15,577 nucleotides of DNA. It comes from RHKK01 sp964596245 (GTDB lineage Bacteria > Patescibacteriota > Patescibacteriia > 2-12-FULL-60-25). The position numbers and the translations under genes are program-made. Of this stretch, positions 7,285 through 13,171 are shown in pieces. The first letter of the stretch is position 1, and every line of letters begins with the position of its first letter. The notes under the pieces were generated by a model. That model searched no databases, was not told the origin of the DNA, and saw nothing but the letters and a program-made list of their open reading frames with translations. The DNA lies in NCBI GenBank assembly GCA_964596245.1, contig CAZQSK010000012.1, forward strand, positions 1 through 15,577, written 5' to 3'.

Positions 7285-7645
7285 AGATGAGCGGAATGTC
7301 GTCGTCGAGCTCGTTGAGCATCGTCCGCTGGATCGGGCGCAGCTCGGCCGGGAAGCCGTGGCGGTCGAGAGCGAAGAAGCGGCAGTCCTCGTGCCCGTGC
7401 CTGACGGCGAAGCATCTACCACGGAACTCTTCGCTCCAGATCATGGCCTTCCCAGTAAACGGGATGTAGCCGATGCTGTACGGTGCGTTGTACTTGCCCA
7501 CGATCTCGATGACGCTGACCTGCTTCCAGTACCACCAGAGCAGGAAGAGATGGTTCCACCAACGGGTGGGCGGAACCGTTGTGTCGCCCTTGAGCAAGAT
7601 GCCACCGACTTTCGCCGGGTCCTCTGCGAATACTGACCAGCCCAT
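7283..7645 (-). CDS. Small Trp-rich hypothetical protein, 120 residues
   Basis: Function not recognised. The start at 7645 is preceded by a near-perfect SD site (AAGGAGGT, 4 bases before ATG). A TTG further upstream at 7696 lies inside the previous terminator and is rejected. The product has seven tryptophans in 120 residues (positions 3, 29, 30, 37, 38, 40 and 70). The cluster RWWNHLFLLWWYWK (28-41) is too short and aromatic to be an ordinary membrane span. C78 and C88 could form a pair, and the C-terminus is acidic (ELDDDIPLI). The pattern of short hydrophobic strands (SVIEIVGKY, YSIGYIPF, KAMIW) suggests a small beta-rich domain. GC content is far above the surroundings (43 of 60 bases in 7321-7380). 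The gene stands alone between two terminators, which fits a separately acquired unit. Confidence 0.7.
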   Translation of the reverse strand: MGWSVFAEDPAKVGGILLKGDTTVPPTRWWNHLFLLWWYWKQVSVIEIVGKYNAPYSIGYIPFTGKAMIWSEEFRGRCFAVRHGHEDCRFFALDRHGFPAELRPIQRTMLNELDDDIPLI

Positions 7646-7675
7646 GCGCACCTCCTTTCGCGCTATCGCTGTATC

Positions 7676-7707
7676 AAAAAAAGCCCCGGAAGTCAATCCG
7701 GGGCTTT
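7676..7707 (-). terminator. Intrinsic terminator of the VOC gene
   Basis: On the minus strand an 11-bp stem (AAAGCCCCGGA with TCCGGGGCTTT) surrounds the loop TTGACT, and the right arm runs into a tract of seven Ts. It begins 3 bases after the VOC stop codon. The loop TTGACT is also a -35-like hexamer for the gene that follows on the same strand. Confidence 0.9.
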
Positions 7708-7710
7708 ATC

Positions 7711-8109
7711 TTATTTCGCGTTTGTATCCGGCTGATGGATGCCGAAGATATTTCCTTCCGTGTCCTTGTAATATCCCTGCCAAGCCATACCAGGTATGGC
7801 GAACTTCTCGAGCGCGAGCGTTCCGCCGTTGGCCAGAATCTTTTCCGCCGATTCATCGTACGAATCCACGGTCATAGTGCACACATAACCGAACACAGGA
7901 GCGTTCTCGGCGGGACGCGGGCCTCTGCGCTCCACGATACCACCGTTAATACCCGTCTCCTCCTTTGGGCCGGTCTCAATCGCCCAGTAGATCGTCCCAT
8001 CAGGCATCGGATATGCGATCATCTTCCATCCGAAAACCTTGGTGTAAAAATCCTTGCAACGCTCGATATTATCAGCGTGAATTTCAAAGTGTGAGACGCG
8101 ACTGGACAT
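7711..8109 (-). CDS. VOC (glyoxalase/bleomycin-resistance/dioxygenase fold) family protein
   Basis: A 132-residue single-chain VOC protein with two paired beta-alpha-beta-beta-beta modules. The first begins VSHFEIHADNIERCKDFYTK (residues 5-24) and continues into FGWKM. The second begins GYVCTMTVDSYDESAEKILANG (74-95) and ends with MAWQGYYKDTEGNIFGIHQ (108-126). This layout matches the family often labelled glyoxalase-like (COG3324-type). Members include metal-dependent enzymes and antibiotic-binding proteins. H7 is a possible metal ligand, but the other ligands cannot be assigned with certainty, so neither substrate nor catalysis is claimed. No SD site is present. GATAAC 5 bases before ATG could serve as -10 of a leaderless transcript. 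The gene is monocistronic, with a strong terminator right after it. Confidence 0.88.
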   Translation of the reverse strand: MSSRVSHFEIHADNIERCKDFYTKVFGWKMIAYPMPDGTIYWAIETGPKEETGINGGIVERRGPRPAENAPVFGYVCTMTVDSYDESAEKILANGGTLALEKFAIPGMAWQGYYKDTEGNIFGIHQPDTNAK

Positions 8110-8297
8110 ATGGTGTTATCAGGTTCGGTATTAAAACAAAAATGATGCTAACACTCTTCTTGAGCTGAATCCAGGACACCTTCCAAGCCCTCAAGTCATA
8201 CATGCGCTATTTGATTATTACATGATTGACATACTGTCGTTTTTATGACCTGAATATATGCGTTCGCCGCACCTTCACCCCAATTAGAGAGGTCGTT
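8110..8297 (+). promoter_or_regulatory. Divergent intergenic region with TTGACA box and SD site for the 232-residue gene
   Basis: It separates the VOC gene (leftward) from the unknown gene at 8298. TTGACA at 8226-8231 is a perfect -35 hexamer. The best -10 candidates downstream (TGAATA 8251-8256, TATATG 8255-8260) sit at spacings of 19 and 23, longer than usual. GACATACTGTC (8228-8238) is a small perfect inverted repeat over the -35 and might be an operator. An SD-like GAGAGGT (8286-8292) lies 5 bases before ATG. I see nothing else in the region. Confidence 0.45.
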
Positions 8298-8996
8298 ATG
8301 ACGCGCACAGCAATGGAAGTAATCGATGGCCTGGCTCGCGATGGCACAAGCCTCGCGGTTGGCACCGTGGCCGGGCTCTTCATCGCCGAACAGCTCGGCA
8401 ACGCCTGGCTTCAGGAAGATGAGCAACGAGCCGCGGAAGACAAAGTGAGACAGCCCCTGAACTTCGGCTGCTACCTCGTCGCAGACCACTCGGACATCCG
8501 CGGAGTACTCGAGGACGAAGCCATCGAGTTTCAGTACCGAGAAACTCGCATGAAGGCCAACATCGTGGACGTCATGTACATCAACCGCATGTCCATGGAG
8601 CAGCCTTGCTCGATCCGTCTTAAAGACGGATCGTACTTCGACAACGTCGATCTGCTGTCCAGCATGAAGATCGCGACCTCAGCCGGAGAGATCGTGATCG
8701 ACTCGACCTCCAACAGTCGCTGGACACGGCTCCACGGCATCTCCCTCGGAGAGCGCCGTCTCATCGAGAAGGAGATCAAATCCCGACAAAGCCTCATCGA
8801 AGCGGAGCGAAGGATGCGTAATAAGCTGTCCCCGCCGAGCGAAAAGAGACAGAGGGCGCTCGGTGCCGAGGTCTGCTCGTATCGCTACAACAAGCATCGA
8901 CACTCGCACCTCATCCTCGCGCTCCAAGCAGCCTTCGCTCTCTTCGCCTTCAGCTTCACGGGAGCGATCATCGCCTGGATGCACTACCACCCGTAG
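8298..8996 (+). CDS. Hypothetical protein with C-terminal membrane anchor, 232 residues
   Basis: Function not recognised. The ATG at 8298 is chosen for its GAGAGGT SD site. A TTG at 8226 in the same frame lies in the promoter and would read through it. Residues 14-34 (DGTSLAVGTVAGLFIAEQLG) are Gly/Ala-rich and mildly hydrophobic. Residues 84-135 look like a small beta-rich domain (KANIVDVMYINRM, PCSIRLKDGSYFDNVDLL, AGEIVID). Residues 150-188 are a basic charged helix. HLILALQAAFALFAFSFTGA to about W227 is a clear membrane span, leaving only five residues after it. The topology is that of a tail-anchored protein with its body in the cytoplasm. GC content is high (112 of 180 bases in 8341-8520). 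It is a single gene with its own terminator, between the VOC and uvrB genes. Confidence 0.78.
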   Translation: MTRTAMEVIDGLARDGTSLAVGTVAGLFIAEQLGNAWLQEDEQRAAEDKVRQPLNFGCYLVADHSDIRGVLEDEAIEFQYRETRMKANIVDVMYINRMSMEQPCSIRLKDGSYFDNVDLLSSMKIATSAGEIVIDSTSNSRWTRLHGISLGERRLIEKEIKSRQSLIEAERRMRNKLSPPSEKRQRALGAEVCSYRYNKHRHSHLILALQAAFALFAFSFTGAIIAWMHYHP

Positions 8997-9014
8997 CGGC
9001 GCTCGCTACGCAAT

Positions 9015-9036
9015 CCACCCTCCTCGGGTGGTTTTT
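9015..9036 (+). terminator. Intrinsic terminator of the 232-residue membrane-anchored gene
   Basis: Stem CCACCC (9015-9020), loop TCCTC, stem GGGTGG (9026-9031), then TTTTT. It lies 18 bases after the stop at 8996 and 3 bases short of the convergent uvrB stop. On the minus strand no T-tract follows, so uvrB is not clearly terminated by it. Confidence 0.88.
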
Positions 9037-9039
9037 ACT

Positions 9040-11133
9040 TTACCTAGTCCTCCCATGTCTTAGCTCCTTTTTGCGTTTGATCTTATTCTTCTCTGCATCT
9101 GGCAACGCGGAAGTTCGTGAGCGCTTACGAATCTCCTTCTCCAACTGCATCACTTCGTCGCGAAGAATCGCGGCCAGCTCGAATTCCAAATTCTTCGCTG
9201 CTTCTTTCATCTCCGCTTCCTTTTTCTTCAACACCGTTCCAAGATCATGCGTCTCACCCGTGAGCTCGAGCTTCAAAATTTCCTTCACGTCCTTCTCGCT
9301 AATCGACAGACCAAGCATCAAACGCAAATCTTCCTGTGCCTTGATGATCGTCTTCGGCGTAATGTTATGCAATTTGTTGTACGCAAGCTGCTTCTTACGA
9401 CGACGTTCCGTTTCACGCATCGCGCGCTCAAGCGAGCCGGTCATATTATCCGCGTACAAGACCACCGCGCCCTTAACATTACGCGCCGCACGACCAATCG
9501 TCTGAATCAACGATGTCTCAGAACGTAAGAAACCTTCTTTATCCGCATCCAAAATCGCGACCAACGACACTTCCGGCAAGTCCAAACCTTCACGCAGCAA
9601 GTTCACACCAACAATAATGTCATATGTCCCCTTTCGAAACTCCGACAAAATCTCCAAACGCTCAACCGTATCAATATCACTGTGAATATAGCGCACTTTA
9701 AACTTGCGCTCCTTCATGAACTCAGTGAGATCTTCGGCCATCTTCTTGGTGAGCGTGGTCACGAGAACCCTCTCCTTGCGTCGTAAAACCTCAGGAATTC
9801 TATTAGAAAGAAGGTCCTCAACCTGACCCTGATATCCGCTCTTTTTATCCGGCGTGATCGGCATCACGATAATTTCCGGATCTACGAGACCGGTCGGACG
9901 AATGATCTGTTCCACAATCTGCGAAGAATGATCCATCTCAAATTTGCCCGGCGTGGCTGATACAAAAATCACCTGCTTCATCTTTTGTTCCAGCTCTTCG
10001 AAACGCAAAGGTCGATTGTCAGCAGCCGAAGGCAATCGGAATCCGTGCTCGATCAAAGACTGTTTTCGCGAACGATCTCCTTCGTACATTCCGCCAAGCT
10101 GCGGAGTCGTGACGTGCGACTCATCAATCACCAACAAAAAGTCTTTCGGGAAATATGAAAACAACGTATCCGGCGGCTCACCGGGAGCGCGACCTGAAAG
10201 AGGCTGCGAATAGTTCTCGATGCCATTACAGTAGCCAAGAGTTTCCATCATTTCCAAATCATATTTGGTTTTGCGCTCCAAACGCTCTGCCTCAAGCAAC
10301 TTTCCATGCTTTTCAAAATACTTGAGACGCTCTTCGAGCTCAGCTCGAATATTCTTGATGGCGCGCTCGCGTTCCGGACCCATGATCACGAAGTGCTTCG
10401 CCGGAAAGACCCAAACATCTTCCTGTTCACGCTTGATCTTCTTCGTAATCGGATCAATTTGCTCGATGCGCGACACGATTCCCCGCGGCGCCTCGATGCG
10501 GTAAATCATTTCTTCGTTGGCGGGCATCACTTCCAATACTTCGCCACGCGAACGGAATGTACCGCGCAACAAATCAGCAGGCGTACGTGTAAATTGCATG
10601 TCGATCAAACGCGCGAGCACGCCTTCGCGTGAAACGTCATCGCCTTTCTTCACGCGCAAAACCGTTTTCTCATACGCTTCCGGCGCGCCAAGACCGTAAA
10701 TGCAAGAAACAGTCGCCACAATCAGCACATCTTTCCGCGTGATGAGAGATTGGGTCGCCGCGTGACGCAAACGATCAATCTCCTGGTTCACCATCGCCTC
10801 TTTTTCGATGTAGGTATCGCTACGGGCAATATACGCCTCAGGCTGATAGTAGTCGTAGTATGAAACAAAATACTCTACGGCATTATCCGGAAAGAAATGT
10901 CGGAACTCATTCGTGAGCTGCGCCGCAAGTGTTTTGTTGTGCGCGATAACTAAGGTCGGCTTCTGCAACTTCTCAACTACATTAGCGATGGTGAAGGTTT
11001 TACCCGTACCGGTGGCACCAAGCAGGGTCTGATACCGATATCCCTTATCCAAGCCCTCATTCAGTAAGCGAATAGCCTCCGGCTGGTCACCGGAGGGCTG
11101 ATACTTCGATTTAAGCTTGAATTTACCCGTCAT
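9040..11133 (-). CDS. uvrB: Excinuclease ABC subunit UvrB
   Basis: The DNA-damage-verification helicase of nucleotide excision repair. It is loaded by UvrA and recruits UvrC for the incisions. The 697-residue product is complete and slightly longer than the roughly 670 of E. coli. Visible are the Walker A GATGTGKT (39-46), the tyrosine-rich beta-hairpin YYDYYQPEAY (92-101) that clamps one DNA strand, and the DEAD-like motif LLVIDESHVT. Later helicase motifs include FVSATPGKFE, LREGLDLPEVSLV and QTIGRAARN. The C-terminal UVR motif with its Leu/Glu-rich helices (LEFELAAILRDEVMQLEKEI) contacts UvrC. The start lies 9 bases after the stop of a small membrane-protein gene, so the two are probably co-transcribed. 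Neither uvrA nor uvrC is in the window. Confidence 0.98.
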   Translation of the reverse strand: MTGKFKLKSKYQPSGDQPEAIRLLNEGLDKGYRYQTLLGATGTGKTFTIANVVEKLQKPTLVIAHNKTLAAQLTNEFRHFFPDNAVEYFVSYYDYYQPEAYIARSDTYIEKEAMVNQEIDRLRHAATQSLITRKDVLIVATVSCIYGLGAPEAYEKTVLRVKKGDDVSREGVLARLIDMQFTRTPADLLRGTFRSRGEVLEVMPANEEMIYRIEAPRGIVSRIEQIDPITKKIKREQEDVWVFPAKHFVIMGPERERAIKNIRAELEERLKYFEKHGKLLEAERLERKTKYDLEMMETLGYCNGIENYSQPLSGRAPGEPPDTLFSYFPKDFLLVIDESHVTTPQLGGMYEGDRSRKQSLIEHGFRLPSAADNRPLRFEELEQKMKQVIFVSATPGKFEMDHSSQIVEQIIRPTGLVDPEIIVMPITPDKKSGYQGQVEDLLSNRIPEVLRRKERVLVTTLTKKMAEDLTEFMKERKFKVRYIHSDIDTVERLEILSEFRKGTYDIIVGVNLLREGLDLPEVSLVAILDADKEGFLRSETSLIQTIGRAARNVKGAVVLYADNMTGSLERAMRETERRRKKQLAYNKLHNITPKTIIKAQEDLRLMLGLSISEKDVKEILKLELTGETHDLGTVLKKKEAEMKEAAKNLEFELAAILRDEVMQLEKEIRKRSRTSALPDAEKNKIKRKKELRHGRTR

Positions 11134-11142
11134 GTGCCTACC

Positions 11143-11451
11143 CTACTTCTTTCCCTTACGATCAAGCAAACACTTCGCGATCAAGAATACGATCACCAAG
11201 TTCGCCGGATAGACGATCCAAGCCCAGTACTGACCACACATCGCTGTCGGCGAGATTGAAGACCAGATCAAACACACGAGACTCGCAATAACCTGACCCG
11301 GCAACTCAAGAAACGTCGCAAGAATCGGCAACGCATTCGGTTCTTGTGCGTAAGCGATAGCTCCCACGTACTGAAGCGCGTACGTCGCAATTCCGTGAAA
11401 AATAGCGATACCTGCTGCCCACATCATCTTTTGATTGTTGGTTTTGGTCAT
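11143..11451 (-). CDS. Small multi-span membrane protein, 102 residues
   Basis: Function not recognised. The protein has three likely membrane segments: about 10-35 (MWAAGIAIFHGIATYALQYV), 42-65 (PILATFLELPGQVIASLVCL) and 75-95 (YWAWIVYPANLVIVFLIAKC). A basic tail (DRKGKK) should be cytoplasmic. There is no signal peptidase site. A TATAAT box ends 11 bases before ATG, so the gene has its own promoter and probably drives uvrB as well. Cysteines at 60, 72 and 94 show no metal motif. It is AT-richer than the cassette-like unknowns and resembles the backbone in composition. A functional connection to uvrB is not implied by the sequence. Confidence 0.75.
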   Translation of the reverse strand: MTKTNNQKMMWAAGIAIFHGIATYALQYVGAIAYAQEPNALPILATFLELPGQVIASLVCLIWSSISPTAMCGQYWAWIVYPANLVIVFLIAKCLLDRKGKK

Positions 11452-11462
11452 AGATACGTCCT

Positions 11463-11468
11463 ATTATA
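11463..11468 (-). promoter_or_regulatory. Consensus -10 box (TATAAT) of the small membrane gene-uvrB unit
   Basis: Minus-strand TATAAT occupies 11468-11463, 11 bases before the ATG at 11451. The expected transcription start near 11456 leaves a leader of about 5 bases. The AGGA at 11462-11459 would therefore be upstream of the transcript and could not act as an SD site. The -35 region is A-rich without a clear hexamer. Confidence 0.6.
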
Positions 11469-11478
11469 CACCAAACCC

Positions 11479-11506
11479 TTGCTTTTTTGCATTTTTTCTG
11501 TATACT
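11479..11506 (+). promoter_or_regulatory. Promoter of the tRNA-dihydrouridine synthase gene
   Basis: TTGCTT (11479-11484), a 16-base spacer rich in T, and TATACT (11501-11506) form a good sigma-70-type promoter. The ATG at 11514 lies 7 bases after the -10, exactly where transcription should begin, so the message is probably leaderless. It is back to back with the TATAAT at 11463-11468, in an AT-rich 62-base divergent region. Confidence 0.65.
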
Positions 11507-11513
11507 CAGCCAC

Positions 11514-12458
11514 ATGTTGGATTGGAAATCACTTCAGCGTCCGATTGTCGCCTTGGCGCCCATGGCTGACATGAGCGACCTACCATTTTGTCTCGTCTGT
11601 AAGGATGAAGGCACGCCTTTGATGTTCCGCGAAATGGTGAGCTCGGAAGCGATTGTTCGCCTCAATCCAAAGACGCTTAAGATGGCGAGCTTTGATGAGC
11701 GCGAGCGTCCCATCGTGCAACAGATTTTCGGATCAAATCCGGACGTGATGGCTGAAGCGGCAAAAATCATCTACGAACGTTTCAAACCGGATGCGATCGA
11801 TATCAACATGGGTTGTCCGGTGTACAACCTTGTTTCGAATTTCAACGGGGCCGCTCTCATTAAAGATCCGCAGCGTGCCGCAGAGATCGTTCGTAAAGTA
11901 AAAGCTGCCGTCCCCTGTCCTGTTTCGGTGAAGACGCGTCTCGGCTGGAAACAAGACACCGACTGTCTTGAATTCGTGAAAGTGATCGCCGATGCCGGCG
12001 CTGATTTAATTTCGATGCATGGACGCACCAAGGAACAGGGTTACTCCGGCAAGGCCGACTGGGTGCGCATCGGCGAGGCGCGTCGTCAGGTGCCGCATAT
12101 TCCGTTTTTGGTGAACGGCGACATCACGTCTCCGGAACTTGCGAAGGAAGCGATGGAAATTTCCGGTGCCGACGGTGTTTTGATCGGTCGTGGTGGCCTT
12201 GGAAATCCGTGGTTCTTCAAACAAGTCGAAACCTATCTTAAAACAGGCGAGAAACTTCCTGAACCAACCAAAGAAGATATTTTTCCCGTAATGCGTAAGC
12301 ACGCAAAGATTCAAATCGAAACGTTCGGCGAACGTGGCCTTATCAAACTCCGCAAACATTTGCCGTGGTACGTGAAGCGCAATCCTGAGTTGAAACACAT
12401 GAAGGAACAGCTCGTAAAAGTTTCTACCATGGACGATTTGGAACAGGTTATCGGTTGA
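11514..12458 (+). CDS. dus: tRNA-dihydrouridine synthase (Dus family, DusB-like)
   Basis: An FMN-dependent enzyme that reduces specific uridines in tRNA D-loops to dihydrouridine. From the start at 11514 it has 314 residues, the usual Dus length. The TIM barrel begins PIVALAPMADMSDLPF (10-25). The catalytic acid Cys101 lies in INMGCPVYNL, after DAIDINMG. FMN and tRNA contacts are visible in VKTRLGW, SMHGRTKEQGYSG (the conserved HGRT) and VNGDI. ADGVLIGRGGLGNPW is the phosphate-binding end. The helical tRNA-binding C-terminal domain holds KLRKHLPWYVK. The frame extends back to 11487, but that would place the -10 box inside the coding sequence, and the added residues MHFFCILSH do not belong to the family. 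Which Dus subgroup it belongs to cannot be fixed by eye. Confidence 0.95.
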   Translation: MLDWKSLQRPIVALAPMADMSDLPFCLVCKDEGTPLMFREMVSSEAIVRLNPKTLKMASFDERERPIVQQIFGSNPDVMAEAAKIIYERFKPDAIDINMGCPVYNLVSNFNGAALIKDPQRAAEIVRKVKAAVPCPVSVKTRLGWKQDTDCLEFVKVIADAGADLISMHGRTKEQGYSGKADWVRIGEARRQVPHIPFLVNGDITSPELAKEAMEISGADGVLIGRGGLGNPWFFKQVETYLKTGEKLPEPTKEDIFPVMRKHAKIQIETFGERGLIKLRKHLPWYVKRNPELKHMKEQLVKVSTMDDLEQVIG

Positions 12459-12518
12459 CAAAACACTGTTTTTGCGCAACCCTGAGACTAGGTGGCGCAT
12501 GCCTCCAAGGAGGTTCAC
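12455..12518 (+). promoter_or_regulatory. Upstream region and SD site of the HEAT-repeat gene
   Basis: TTGACA (12455-12460) overlaps the dus stop codon. T5 follows 8 bases later (12469-12473), and no good -10 hexamer is present at normal spacing. A strong SD site, AAGGAGGTT (12507-12515), precedes a GTG start by 3 bases (AGGAGG by 5). An in-frame GTG at 12492 lies upstream of the SD site and is therefore rejected as start. Confidence 0.5.
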
Positions 12519-13148
12519 GTGGACGTTTTTCGAGCCATCCTCGCACATCTCATCCTGAAGTTCTCTCCCTCGCAGGAGAGACTAGACGCCGCGCGTCGGA
12601 TCCTGTTCACGCATGTCCGAGTGCAGGATCTCTCCAACAGTGACTGCGACTACACCGTCGCGGACCTGATGTGGATCGTGAATCATCACACGGACGTACG
12701 CGTGATCAAGGTCGCTCTGCAGCGACTGCCGTATCACGATCAAACCCTTCTCGGCATCGTGGCCACAAGCCACGAAATCGATGAAGTGAGGGCCTGTGCG
12801 ATCGGCATCCACCGAGACCAACGTCTCAAGGTGCGCATCTGCCTCGGCGATCCGTCGAAGATCGTACGAGCCTCCGCGGCCAAAGGCATCTCTGCCATCC
12901 CGCATCTCGAGGAAATCTCACGCTCTTCCTTCCCGGATGTGCGCATCGCCTACCTCGAGCACATGGGCACCCTGGCCCCGCAACTGCACCTGATGGCCTC
13001 ATCCGACCCGGACGCGAAGGTGCGCGAAACCGCGCATCGTATCATCAACGAGCAGATCAAGGCGCAACGCGTCGAGAGCGCCAAGAAGACCGTCGGGCAC
13101 TACGCCCCGGTCATCAGCATCAACACGGCTTCCCGGAAGCCAAACTAG
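12519..13148 (+). CDS. HEAT-repeat-like protein, 209 residues
   Basis: A helical-repeat protein without a recognised catalytic domain. The GTG start at 12519 is set by the strong SD site. Five repeats of the form (D/E/x)VRxxAxxx(L/I) appear at about residues 59 (DVRVIKVALQRL), 89 (EVRACAIGIH), 115 (IVRASAAKGIS), 140 (DVRIAYLEHMG) and 167 (KVRETAHRII). They are spaced 25-30 residues apart, typical of HEAT repeats, each often preceded by an Asp-Pro or Ser-His turn. Residues 1-50 are a helical cap. The last 30 are basic and probably disordered. Such scaffolds bind proteins or nucleic acid. The AlkD-type DNA glycosylases are a HEAT-like group, but I see no match that specific. GC content is high (39 of 60 bases in 12841-12900). 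It is a single-gene unit with its own terminator, between dus and the M23 gene. Confidence 0.8.
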   Translation: MDVFRAILAHLILKFSPSQERLDAARRILFTHVRVQDLSNSDCDYTVADLMWIVNHHTDVRVIKVALQRLPYHDQTLLGIVATSHEIDEVRACAIGIHRDQRLKVRICLGDPSKIVRASAAKGISAIPHLEEISRSSFPDVRIAYLEHMGTLAPQLHLMASSDPDAKVRETAHRIINEQIKAQRVESAKKTVGHYAPVISINTASRKPN

Positions 13149-13171
13149 TCCCGCCATCGCGGGATATTTTT
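13149..13171 (+). terminator. Intrinsic terminator of the HEAT-repeat gene
   Basis: Stem TCCCGC (13149-13154), loop CATC, stem GCGGGA (13159-13164), then TATTTTT. It starts at the base right after the TAG stop. Its T-tract overlaps the stop codon of the convergent M23 gene (13172-13170). Confidence 0.88.

Noticed and set aside
7236..7415. Upstream extension of the dnaG frame by 60 residues
   Set aside because: It is Arg/Pro-rich, antisense to the small gene, crosses a terminator, and known primases start near MDAVADIKGRLDIVDLI.
7358..7877. Plus-strand open frames of 92 and 134 residues opposite the Trp-rich and VOC genes
   Set aside because: The first is antisense to a gene with a strong SD site; the second runs through the VOC terminator. 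Neither has a start signal.
12459..12475. Intrinsic terminator of dus
   Set aside because: CAAAAC-ACT-GTTTT is a weak AT stem followed by a GC-containing stretch; too weak to list as a feature.
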